A stretch of 64,000 nt of DNA from Drosophila pseudoobscura (lineage: Eukaryota > Arthropoda > Insecta > Diptera > Drosophilidae), in assembly GCF_009870125.1 (NCBI RefSeq), contig NC_046683.1:13773001-13837000 (forward strand), read 5' to 3'. Below, piece by piece: positions 1 through 9,443 of the stretch. The notes under the pieces were generated by a model. The model searched no databases and had not been told where the DNA came from. It saw nothing but the letters and a program-made list of their open reading frames with translations. Within the stretch, counting starts at the first letter, position 1; each line of letters opens with the position of its first letter. Position numbers and translations under genes: made by a program.

Positions 1-530
1 TGCGAGGCATCCACAATTTTAATGATACGGGAAAATTAAAAACTCACAAGCATAGATCATGACCAAATGTACCAGATTGCCGAATTTTGATCAGATTGGA
101 TTATTATTATAGAAGAGATATATAATCTCTGAAAGGCTCTGAGCTATACCATATTCTGCAGTTAGCGTTGCTCATCTGTCCAACTGGTTTTGAGCAAACA
201 AAGTGTCTCAGTTTTGTAAAAGACTCGTGTTCCTTCGACACGAAACCGTAGGGCATCGTTCCCAACGGACAGTCAGCCTCCGTGGGAGCAGGGCATATGG
301 TAGGAAAGAGAGACTGGAAGTATTGTTCAGTCAACAATACAGCCAACAATGGCAATAAAAAGGCAACGGGCAAGGCAAACCAAACAAGGAACCGCGGCGG
401 AGGGACCGAACATTTTATCTGGATGGGAGTGATGTGGTCCCATCTGTATGTGACCTAGTAGGATGTTGGTATTACGGATGCATCAAGCGCCATGTAAATG
501 AGTTTTTATATAGCGCTCATCTGCATTGGG
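1..530 (-). other. Left-edge region with TATA-like box and a short cysteine-containing open frame
   Basis: On the minus strand a TATATAAAA motif lies at 504-512. Downstream of it, an open frame ends at 107 and encodes a hydrophobic stretch followed by about 60 residues with four cysteines. The frame has no ATG (it opens after a TAG near 460), so a start would have to come from an unseen exon. The hydrophobic leader followed by Cys residues resembles a small secreted protein, but no family is recognised. It could equally be chance, so confidence is low. Confidence 0.2.
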
Positions 531-662
531 ACGGTCAATCAGCACCCAACTCCTTTTGCGCGACGAAACAATAAAAAAGAGGGAAAAGCCAATACCCAGT
601 ACTCGCAAGGAGTGGAAGGACCTACTGCATTCAACTGACAGAAGAAAGCATATCTGAATATA

Positions 663-1382
663 CAGTGCCGCTCAACTGAATAGGTTCTACAATTTTCAAA
701 AGTCAAACTGTGAGCTACAGTTTCTTTCATCAAAAATGAATGCAAATGTGTACAAAACTGTCATACAAAGGGCATTCCCACATTTGTCTAATATTTTTGG
801 ATCGAAACCATGGATATACCAGCACGACAATGCACCCATTCATACTGCTGGAGTGGTAAAACAGTGGATAAGTCAACAAAATGTGAAATTTCTAGACTGG
901 CCGCCGTACTCCCCGAACCTAAATATTATAGAAAACGTTTGGGGATTATTGTCTCGAAAAGTATATGAGGGCGGAAGGCAATTTCAAGACACTGAGACCC
1001 TAATTGACGCCATTAAATCAGCCCAGTGGTTGCCCAGACTATATCGCTCAATGTTCTAGAAAATTATTACAAGTCCATAACAGATCGAATATATGAAGTA
1101 ATATCAAACCAAGGTGGGACGACCAAATACTAACTTATACTTCATGGTTATTTTTGTATGTTAAAAACAGCAGAAGATGTGATTTTTGAATTTTTAAATT
1201 CCTGAACCTATTCAGTTGAGCTAAAATAAATAGGCAATAGGAAACCACAAACTTTCTTGCTATATTAACAATGAATCAATCTATGCAAAAAAAATTATTT
1301 CATATAAATCGGTAAGTTGGTTAAAAAGATATAGCGGTTTGACTTTTGAAAATTGTTGAACCTATTCAGTTGAGCGGCATTG
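663..1382 (+). mobile_element. Internally deleted Tc1/mariner-superfamily element
   Basis: The ends are inverted repeats of about 45 bp: CAGTGCCGCTCAACTGAATA at 663 matches the reverse complement of the sequence ending at 1382. A TA dinucleotide flanks each end (661-662 and 1383-1384), as expected for the TA target-site duplication of this superfamily. A second copy of the inner end motif (CCTATTCAGTTGAGC) lies near 1200-1220, so the right end keeps an inverted/direct-repeat layout. Only the C-terminal part of a transposase lies between the ends, so the element is non-autonomous. Confidence 0.85.
736..1133 (+). pseudogene. C-terminal fragment of Tc1-like transposase, frameshifted
   Basis: The frame from 736 encodes the end of a DDE transposase: the HDNAP motif carries one catalytic Asp, and PNLNIIENVW carries the catalytic Glu 34-35 residues later, the DD34E spacing of Tc1-type enzymes. 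The N-terminal helix-turn-helix domains and the first catalytic Asp are missing. Near 1030-1050 the frame shifts: the frame reads into a stop at 1059, while the conserved tail ending GGTTKY continues in another frame to the TAA at 1131-1133. It cannot make active transposase. Confidence 0.8.
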
Positions 1383-1384
1383 TA

Positions 1385-2383
1385 CATATACCCGTATAAA
1401 TACATGTATTTTCTTTCAAAAATATTGCAATTTTAATTTTAAAAAAGGCAGGAGTCTCTTAGCGGAGGGTATGCCGCAGTTCAAAAACAAAATTAAAAGA
1501 CTTTTGTTGCTCCTTTTTTACAATGGACCTCCTTTAAACCGATTACAGCTGTAATTAATGCTTACTGTTCGCTAGTCGGTTTTCCGGCATCAATCTGCCA
1601 CAATCTGATGCAGTTACAACTCGATTTTAAACAAAAATATTAGTACCATAGATTTGTGCAACACATGAATACGACACAGCAAATGGTTTTTCTGATCCTT
1701 TGAATAAAAAGCAGAAGAGAAAATATTCCTGGGGAGCAGAGCTTGTATAATTACGAGTATGTATGTTCATATGTTGACTATGGGGGTCCAGAATCATAAA
1801 AGAATATGGTGTCCCATTCACATGTCGCTCAACGCACATGCGACTGTGCATTCCTCATTGCTTGTGGCGACTCCCAAGGCTTACAGATTACAATCTTTAC
1901 GGTGTCCTCGGGTCTTCCTTTCTCTTGTGTCGGAAGGGTTGCTGCTCATTCCCCATTTTTGATGAATCAAATTCGTCGACTGCAACTTCTTTTACAAAGG
2001 AGGCAACTCCTCCTACCACCCGTCTAACAATTGAAGTGTTATATCTTCATGCCCAAGTCATTGAAATCTTGGCGTTGATGGGGGTCCGCTCAAAAAGATA
2101 TTATACAATAATATGAATGGACGCCAAATTGTGGATGGCAGTGCTCTGAGCTGGTCACATCATAAAGATGAAAATTAACCCACAGCAAAATCAGGATGGG
2201 TCCATTTTTTCTTCCATCCTATTCCAAAAAGATGGACTTGGCTCCCTAACGGTAAAGTCGCGACATATTGATTTTGGGATACAAAAACGTATCGCTCGTA
2301 CACAAGCTCGCTTGCCAGATCGTTTCCCTGCAGTACCAACAGTGAGCGACGAATGTCATATCTATCCGGTTGCGGAATCTGGA
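1385..2383. other. Gene-free stretch between two mobile elements
   Basis: No convincing gene is seen. Several short overlapping open frames between 1627 and 2120 have no recognisable motif and no consistent start. The position between two transposons suggests degraded mobile-element sequence, but I could not assign it to a family. Confidence 0.4.
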
Positions 2384-2741
2384 TCAGATCGCATAATTTG
2401 TATAGCCAAAAGCAACAAATCAATCAGACTGATTTTCTGTCTCTCTCGCACGCAATCTTTGTGGTGTCGTTTAATATTAGCGGGGTCTGCCGGAGGAGAG
2501 CCATACTGACTAAGTATTGGGTATGTAGAGTATGTAAGTATGTATGTATGTATATAAGTAAATGTAGAGTTGCGGTGTCCGCAGCAACTCACAACGTTCC
2601 CCCTCGTTTTCCTTGGGATGTTTTTTTCACTCGTCGCTGGACCCAGCTCCTGTGATCCGCCCCTCTACAAACAGAGTGTAAGGAGTGGGTAAGCTGGCCC
2701 ATTGAGGGAGCCGTGGTTAGCAGCAGTAACGGCGGATCAAC

Positions 2742-2830
2742 AGCAGATTAACAGCAGAGTAACAGCAGAGTAACAGCAGAGTAACAGCAGAGTAACAGCA
2801 GAGTAACAGCAGAGTAACAGCAGAGTAACA
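2742..2830. repeat. 11-bp tandem repeat (AACAGCAGAGT)
   Basis: Seven to eight copies of the 11-bp unit AACAGCAGAGT stand in tandem here. The mirror position in the right arm (about 7920-7975) holds only two or three diverged units, so copy number has changed since the arms were formed. Confidence 0.9.
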
Positions 2831-2864
2831 TGTAAGTCGGTGACGGATTGTATCGAAACCTTTT

Positions 2865-3042
2865 AGGTTCGTTACACCCTCCCCTTTCTTCCCCGACGAG
2901 AGTTAGGAAGACTCGTGCGTCGGGTGTGCGGCGGTGGATTCTGTATCTTTGCTCGAACCACCAGCTATCGAACAGGGTCCGACGCCGCGGCTCTAGTCGC
3001 CACAGTACGCCCAGTACCACAGGCGTCGGCAGGATTCGGTTG
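2865..3042 (-). repeat. Segment S, outer copy of left arm
   Basis: This ~180-bp segment encodes, on the minus strand, a short open piece with NRILPTP and TPDARVF. It recurs inverted at 4536-4720 and, through the palindrome, at 6030-6214 and 7708-7885. Confidence 0.8.
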
Positions 3043-3389
3043 GCGGTGTTCGTTGTCCACTCTGGCGGAGCCACCGTACTCCGGGCGGCGTACTCGGCAG
3101 CAGATAGCTCGTACACCTCAGGCGTCGGGGTGCGTTGTGTTGATGTCTCCGCGTAGTCGGGGTATGGCGACTGGTGTCCTCATCGGGACTGTCCTCTTCG
3201 TCGGTGTGGATGGACCTGCGGAGGTCGGGGGTCGCGTCGCGGGGTGTACTCTTCTCCGTCGTCCGTGCTGTTGCCGGACGACGTTCCGCTCTCCGTGTCC
3301 GTGTCGACATCGGACCCCTCCGAGTCGGTGTCCCCCGTGAGGTCGACGATTTCGTTGATTCCGACGTGGTCTTCAGGTGCGGCGTTCAT
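2993..3389 (-). pseudogene. Acidic gag-like frame, left arm
   Basis: Minus-strand frame starting MNAAPEDHVG, rich in Asp, Glu, Ser and Thr, then interrupted by a stop. It runs divergently from the reverse-transcriptase piece, which is the wrong arrangement for an intact LTR element. The gag assignment is only by position and composition. Confidence 0.35.
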
Positions 3390-3731
3390 GGCGTTGGCTG
3401 ATCTGGTGATCTTGTGGCCTCGGAGGAATCGGAGGTGGCGCTATTTAACGAGGGTTTACGCTGACGACCCTCAACGACGCGGTTCCACCAACGAAGGGAA
3501 AGGAACCCAGGACGCCCCTCCAGAAGACAACCCGGCCCCAGTAACGACAGCCGCCACGCAGCAGCCAGGCGCTCGAGGTACCACCTCCGACCGCCACCCT
3601 GGCCCACAAACGCGTCGACACCGACCGACCCGCTACTCCCGCGTCCTCTCAGGCAGGAACCGGGAAAGGCGATCACTGCCGCACGAGGCACCCATCGGAA
3701 CCCCGACGCACCATCGATCGTCCCCGACATC

Positions 3732-4610
3732 ATGGAACGCCTCCCTGGTATCGCCTCGTACGGCGCCGGCATGCGGCCCAGCACCACGCCTGGAGCCATG
3801 TCGGTGAACTTCATCGCCCAAACTAGCCGTTGGTCAAACGCTACGATCGCCATCGAGACCCGCACGTTCGTACATCACGCTGAGGACGACGTCGCGCAAG
3901 CACCCCCCAGGACACACACGAGCCCCCTACCCGCCTCCATGGCCTACCCATGGCCTCCCGACATCGCGCCGAAAATACGGAAATTTCTAGACGAGGAACT
4001 GCCAACACTCGCGGGCCTCCGAGGGACGACGGATCTGACGGATCACACCATCGTCATGAGGGACAACCGACCCATAAAACAGCGGTAATACCCGAAAAAT
4101 CCAGCCATGCGGCGGATCACCGATGAACAGGTCGACCAACTGATAGCTGAGGACCTAATCGAACCGCCCCGGAGCTCCCACAGCGCGCCAATCGTCCTGG
4201 TCCGCAAAAATGACGGGAGATGGCGCATGTGTGTAGATTATCGGCAGCTAAACATGCGTTCTATCCCGGACGCGTACCCACTACCCAGGATCAACTACAT
4301 ACTGGAGCGACTCCGAAATGCGAAATCACGACCCTAGACCTGAAAAACGGGTATTGGCAGATACCAATGGCCAGCGACAGCCGGGAAACCACGGCATTTA
4401 CGATACCTAGCCGAGGATTATACCAGTGGAAAGTAATGCCTTTCGGTTTACACTCCGCGGGGGACTCCGCCTCAACAAGGCAGAAGAAAACTACTCGGCC
4501 ACCGACAAGGAATGCCTCGCCGTCATCTGGGCGAACCGAATCCTGCCGACGCCTCTAATCCAGGAGGTACTGTGGCGACTAGAGCCGCGGGGTCGGATAG
4601 CTGTTCGATA
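3732..4610 (+). pseudogene. Truncated Ty3/gypsy-like reverse transcriptase/RNase H, left arm
   Basis: The frames carry the start of a Ty3/gypsy reverse transcriptase ([20 protein letters not shown], then PDAYPLPRI and [12 protein letters not shown]). The match stops just after MPFGL, before the catalytic YxDD box, and then jumps to an RNase H piece ([12 protein letters not shown]). The catalytic core is therefore deleted. Further lesions are a TAA at 4087-4089 just before the reverse-transcriptase start and a frame change near 4320-4330. It is a decayed retrotransposon fragment with no coding capacity for an enzyme. Confidence 0.85.
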
Positions 4611-4720
4611 GCTGGTGGTTCGAGCAAAGGTACAGGATCCACCGCCGCACACCCGACGCACGAGTCTTCGTAACTCTCGTCGGGGAAGAATGGCGAGGGT
4701 GTAACGAACCTAAAATATTC
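4536..4720 (+). repeat. Segment S, inner copy of left arm
   Basis: Inverted relative to 2865-3042. It directly follows the RNase H-like piece, so the left arm can itself fold back on about 180 bp. Confidence 0.8.
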
Positions 4721-4948
4721 CATGCTACGTTCAAAACCGAAGGCTACGGACTTCAAGAAGAATGAAAAAGCTGATGGCAATAAGAATAAGAAAACCACCG
4801 CAACTCGCAGGAGTACCAATACGAAAGGGGGTTGCTCAATAAACTGAGAATAAACCACCGCAACTTGCAGGAATACCAATACCGGATTTTGCAGACCCGA
4901 TGGCTTGGGAAATTGGGGAAAAAGTCGCAAAATGAACTAAGCGCACGC

Positions 4949-4956
4949 CTTTTATA
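4949..4956 (-). promoter_or_regulatory. TATA box facing outward in left arm
   Basis: Mirror image of the box at 5626-5633, reading leftwards into the left arm. The spacer is thus flanked by two diverging promoter-like sequences. Confidence 0.5.
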
Positions 4957-5114
4957 GGCTGGAGAGTTGCAGTAGCCATTTTTCTGCGTCGCTGCGACTG
5001 CGCAATCATGTTATATACTGGCGTCAACACAGAACGCACAAGTATATTACATGGCTGTTCTGCGGCAGCGGACGGCAGCGCAGCTTCGGGTATTCGTCAA
5101 ATTTTCTGGCGTCC

Positions 5115-5467
5115 ACGCAAAATATAAGTATATGCATGCATATATATGTAGATATGTATAACCACTAACCATACAGTATATATGTAGATGTGCCAGTTCA
5201 TACAACGAAAGCGTCACACACTGGCTAGCGCGTTCAATACCCCAGAGTGACGTCATCATGAGAGAGAGAGAGCGCAGAGAGAACATCTTTGCATGTGTTA
5301 GTACACACGCAATATGTTTCGACAAATGTATGTGATTGCATGCTTTTTCAGATTTTTTGAACTCTCTCGGTCTGGTTCTGTACAGAACGTTTTGCCACCA
5401 GCATGTTTTAGTGTATGGGTGCACATGCATTCTCACGTACTTTGCGTGTGTGTGTTTACTGTTGCCA
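5115..5467. other. Spacer of the palindrome
   Basis: The 353 bp between the arms do not pair with each other. They contain AT-rich TATA/TGCA runs, a short GA run near 5260-5280 and a CRE-like TGACGTCA at 5249-5256. No gene is visible. Confidence 0.6.
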
Positions 5468-5625
5468 GGACGCCAGAAAATTTGACGAATACCCGAAGCT
5501 GCGCTGCCGTCCGCTGCCGCAGAACAGCCATGTAATATACTTGTGCGTTCTGTGTTGACGCCAGTATATAACATGATTGCGCAGTCGCAGCGACGCAGAA
5601 AAATGGCTACTGCAACTCTCCAGCC

Positions 5626-5633
5626 TATAAAAG
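5626..5633 (+). promoter_or_regulatory. TATA box facing outward in right arm
   Basis: TATAAAAG lies about 30 bp before a TTAGTTCATTT stretch that could hold an initiator. It would drive transcription away from the spacer into the right arm. Confidence 0.5.
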
Positions 5634-5734
5634 GCGTGCGCTTAGTTCATTTTGCGACTTTTTCCCCAATTTCCCAAGCCATCGGGTCTGCAAAATCCGG
5701 TATTGGTATTCCTGCAAGTTGCGGTGGTTTATTC

Positions 5735-6010
5735 TCAGTTTATTGAGCAACCCCCTTTCGTATTGGTACTCCTGCGAGTTGCGGTGGTTTTCTTATTCTT
5801 ATTGCCATCAGCTTTTTCATCCTTTTTGAAGTCCGTAGCCTTTGATATTGAACGTGGCATGTTCCTGTTCTTACTGAAATTGTGAGGGCGAGGGACTCTT
5901 TGTCAGTTTATTGAGCAACCCCCTTTCGTACTGGTACTCCTGCGAGTTGCGGTGGTTTTCTCATTCTCATTGCCATCAGCTTTTTCATTCTTCTTGAAGT
6001 CCGTAGCCTT
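5735..6010 (+). repeat. 168-bp tandem duplication, right arm only
   Basis: The unit starting TCAGTTTATTGAGCAACCCC begins at 5735 and again at 5903. It includes GTTGCGGTGGTTTTC and GAAGTCCGTAGCCTT. The left arm has one unit fewer, which explains the 168-bp shift in the arms' symmetry. Confidence 0.85.
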
Positions 6011-6029
6011 CGGTTTTGAACGTAGCATG

Positions 6030-6214
6030 GAATATTTTAGGTTCGTTACACCCTCGCCATTCTTCCCCGACGAGAGTTACGAAGACTCGTGCGTCGGGTG
6101 TGCGGCGGTGGATCCTGTACCTTTGCTCGAACCACCAGCTATCGAACAGCTATCCGACCCCGCGGCTCTAGTCGCCACAGTACCTCCTGGATTAGAGGCG
6201 TCGGCAGGATTCGG
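6030..6214 (-). repeat. Segment S, inner copy of right arm
   Basis: Mirror image of 4536-4720, next to the RNase H-like piece read on the minus strand. Confidence 0.8.
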
Positions 6215-7018
6215 TTCGCCCAGATGACGGCGAGGCATTCCTTGTCGGTGGCCGAGTAGTTTTCTTCTGCCTTGTTGAGGCGGAGTCCCCCGCGGAGTGT
6301 AAACCGAAAGGCATTACTTTCCACTGGTATAATCCTCGGCTAGGTATCGTAAATGCCGTGGTTTCCCGGCTGTCGCTGGCCATTGGTATCTGCCAATACC
6401 CGTTTTTCAGGTCTAGGGTCGTGATTTCGCATTTCGGAGTCGCTCCAGTATGTAGTTGATCCTGGGTAGTGGGTACGCGTCCGGGATAGAACGCACGTTT
6501 AGCTGCCGATAATCTACACACATGCGCCATCTCCCGTCATTTTTGCGGACCAGGACGATTGGCGCGCTGTGGGAGCTCCGGGGCGGTTCGATTAGGTCCT
6601 CAGCTATCAGTTGGTCGACCTGTTCATCGGTGATCCGCCGCATGGCTGGATTTTTCGGGTATTACCGCTGTTTTATGGGTCGGTTGTCCCTCATGACGAT
6701 GGTGTGATCCGTCAGATCCGTCGTCCCTCGGAGGCCCGCGAGTGTTGGCAGTTCCTCGTCTAGAAATTTCCGTATTTTCGGCGCGATGTCGGGAGGCCAT
6801 GGGTAGGCCATGGAGGCGGGTAGGGGGCTCGTGTGTGTCCTGGGGGGTGCTTGCGCGACGTCGTCCTCAGCGTGATGTACGAACGTGCGGGTCTCGATGG
6901 CGATCGTAGCGTTTGACCAACGGCTAGTTTGGGCGATGAAGTTCACCGACATGGCTCCAGGCGTGGTGCTGGGCCGCATGCCGGCGCCGTACGAGGCGAT
7001 ACCAGGGAGGCGTTCCAT
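6139..7018 (-). pseudogene. Truncated Ty3/gypsy-like reverse transcriptase/RNase H, right arm
   Basis: Reverse-complement twin of 3732-4610, with the same reverse-transcriptase start, the same jump into RNase H, the same premature stop and the same frame change. One visible coding difference is Met versus Val after RQLN. Sharing the lesions means that the element was already broken when the arms were duplicated, or that the arms have been homogenised since. Confidence 0.85.
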
Positions 7019-7360
7019 GATGTCGGGGACGATCGATGGTGCGTCGGGGTTCCGATGGGTGCCTCGTGCGGCAGTGATCGCCTTTCCCGGTTCCTGCCTG
7101 AGAGGACGCGGGAGTAGCGGGTCGGTCGGTGTCGACGCGTTTGTGGGCCAGGGTGGCGGTCGGAGGTGGTACCTCGAGCGCCTGGCTGCTGCGTGGCGGC
7201 TGTCGTTACTGGGGCCGGGTTGTCTTCTGGAGGGGCGTCCTGGGTTCCTTTCCCTTCGTTGGTGGAACCGCGTCGTTGAGGGTCGTCAGCGTAAACCCTC
7301 GTTAAATAGCGCCACCTCCGATTCCTCCGAGGCCACAAGATCACCAGATCAGCCAACGCC

Positions 7361-7733
7361 ATGAACGCCGCACCTGAAGACCACGTCGGAATCAACGAAA
7401 TCGTCGACCTCACGGGGGACACCGACTCGGAGGGGTCCGATGTCGACACGGACACGGAGAGCGGAACGTCGTCCGGCAACAGCACGGACGACGGAGAAGA
7501 GTACACCCCGCGACGCGACCCCCGACCTCCGCAGGTCCATCAACACCGACGAAGAGGACAGTCCCGATGAGGACACCAGTCGCCATACCCCGACTACGCG
7601 GAGACATCAACACAACGCACCCCGACGCCTGAGGTGTACGAGCTATCTGCTGCCGAGTACGCCGCCCGTTGGACGGTGGCTCCGCCAGAGTGGACAACGA
7701 ACACCGCCAACCGAATCGTGCCGACGCCTCTAA
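7361..7733 (+). pseudogene. Acidic gag-like frame, right arm
   Basis: Mirror copy of the 2993-3389 frame. Residues 1-69 are open to a TGA at 7568-7570, and another frame continues to 7733. No zinc knuckle or capsid motif is visible, so the gag label is tentative. Confidence 0.35.
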
Positions 7734-7885
7734 TCCAGGAGGTACTGTGGCGACTAGAGCCGCGGGGTCGGACCCTGTTCGATAGCTGGTGGTTCAAGCA
7801 AAGATACAGGATCCACCGCCGCACACCCGACGCACGAGTCTTCGTAACTCTCGTCGGGGAAGAAAGGGGAGGGTGTAACGAACCT
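7708..7885 (+). repeat. Segment S, outer copy of right arm
   Basis: Mirror image of 2865-3042. It keeps the longest open version of the segment, continuous with the acidic frame that starts at 7361 except for a stop. Confidence 0.8.
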
Positions 7886-8404
7886 AAAAGGTTTCGATAC
7901 AATCCGTCACCGACTTAGATGTTATTCTGCTGTTACTCTGTTACTCTGCTGTTAATCTGCTGTTGATCCGCCGTTACTGCTGCTAACCACGGCTCCCTCA
8001 ATGGGCCAGCCACTCCTTACACTCTGTTTGAAGAGGGGCGGATCACAGGAGCTGGGTCCAGCGACGAGTGAGAAAAACATCCCAAGGAAAACGAGGGGGA
8101 ACGTTGTGAGTTGCTGCGGACACCGCAACTCTACATACAACTCTCTTACATACATACATACATACTTACATACTCTACATACCCAATACTTAGTCAGTAT
8201 GGCTCTCCTCCGGCAGACGCCGCTAATATTAAGCGACACGACAAAGAGTGCGTGCGAGAGAGACAGAAAATCAGTCTGAACATGTCGACGGGCGCTGTGT
8301 AGGGACCGAAAATTTATTTGTTACTTTTGGCTATAATAATAATCCGATCTAAAGCTAAATAGGGCTGGAATTGTGCAAAAAAATAATGCATCAATAATAT
8401 ATGG

Positions 8405-8790
8405 ACATATCTACTGTTTATTCCCGATACTCAAAATAATCATAGGGTATATTCGATTTTTGGTGAAAATGAATGTGTGTAACGTCCAGAAGGAAGCGTT
8501 TCCGACCCCATAAAATTGATATATTCTTGATCTGCGTTAATAACCGAGTGGATATAGCCATGTCCGTACTGGCTGTCCGTCGAGTACCGTCGTGTCTGGA
8601 TCATACAAATGTAAATCCGCTACTCCACTTGGACGCATTTTACACGACCTCTACACATCCAGGGAGCGCCATCTGTTGGAAGTTACATGAACCCAACCAC
8701 TTATACATGCTCTTTAAATACAAACAGCTTTTGCGGCGAAAAGTGGAAATTGAGCTTTTGACGCACTGATTCCGCAGTGATAAAATTTAA
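8405..8790 (+). mobile_element. INE-1/mini-me-like fragment
   Basis: GAAGGAAGCGTTTCCGACCC at about 8490, followed by ATATTCTTGATCTGCGTTAA and ATAGCCATGTCCGT, is the characteristic stretch shared by INE-1 (DINE-1) and related non-coding Drosophila repeats. AGGGTATATTCGATTT precedes it. It encodes nothing. The exact subfamily is not resolved. Confidence 0.75.
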
Positions 8791-9443
8791 AATTCCAAAT
8801 TTAAATTTTGTTGGTGCCATCGCCTCTTTTTGACAAGCATAGATTACAAATGAGCTTCAAACGGGTTATCATTTTCGAACATTTACTTGCGCACATACAT
8901 ACAAAACAAACATACAGAAGTGTGACGTAACATTCAATGGATTTTCGCTAATTGATTTACTTTTACTTTTCTAGGGTAAATACTGCAATAGCACTAAACA
9001 AAAATTCACTAACTTAAAAACAATTCATGGAAATATATGATGCAAAAGTGTGTGGTAATAATATGTATGTAAGTATATAGAAAAAAAAGTGTATAAGAAT
9101 TAATTAATATTAATAATAATAATTATCATAAAATAAACACAGATATTTGTAGTAGACTTAAGCATAGTGGATACCCGACGGTTTAAAAAATAGATCCTTC
9201 GCTCGTTTAATTACAAAATATACGGCGTGTATAAATACAGTTTATGATTTTTGTTTGGATTTTTTGTTTTGTTTTTGGAAATAGCATTTTGGGAAACTCC
9301 AACACGCCAGCATCGTTGGATCCTTGGATGTGGTATATTCGCGCAGTCGAGTGTCCCAGTCCCAGGCGCTCGGGTCAATCGGTATATGGTATGGGCATGT
9401 GGGTATGGCATGTGCATCCCCTCCTTAGCCCCCGTTAATGCAT
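8791..9443. other. AT-rich intergenic region and probable stas 3' UTR
   Basis: No gene is seen. The part adjacent to 9443 is presumably the 3' untranslated region of the leftward stas gene. I found no clear AATAAA on the minus strand to mark its end. Confidence 0.4.

Larger units (their letters stand above)
2384..5114 (+). repeat. Left arm of the palindrome
   Basis: The arm pairs with 5468-8350. The outer limit is set by TATAGCCAAAAGCAACAAAT (2401-2420), matched 19 of 20 by the reverse complement at 8316-8335, with weaker matching out to about 2384. The inner limit is the end of GGCGTCC at 5114. The right partner carries roughly 35 extra bases near 8280-8315. Confidence 0.85.
2384..8350. mobile_element. 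~6-kb composite palindrome of Ty3/gypsy-derived sequence
   Basis: Two arms of about 2.8 kb are near-perfect reverse complements. Matching landmarks sum to 10582 near the spacer and to 10750 further out, the 168-bp difference being one tandem repeat unit present only in the right arm. The central spacer is 353 bp (5115-5467). Each arm carries the same fragments: a short inner region with a TATA box, a truncated reverse-transcriptase/RNase H segment, an acidic gag-like frame, and two inverted copies of a ~180-bp segment. No complete retrotransposon can be read. It could be a foldback-type element, or two copies of a decayed LTR element joined head to head. Confidence 0.85.
5468..8350 (-). repeat. 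Right arm of the palindrome
   Basis: Reverse complement of 2384-5114. Compared with the left arm it has one extra 168-bp tandem unit (5735-6010) and a shorter run of 11-bp repeats near 7920-7975. Scattered substitutions also separate the arms. Confidence 0.85.

Noticed and set aside
2384-8350. Reading the palindrome as one intact LTR retrotransposon
   Set aside because: No paired direct LTRs, tRNA primer site, integrase or YxDD box could be found, and the coding pieces diverge within each arm.
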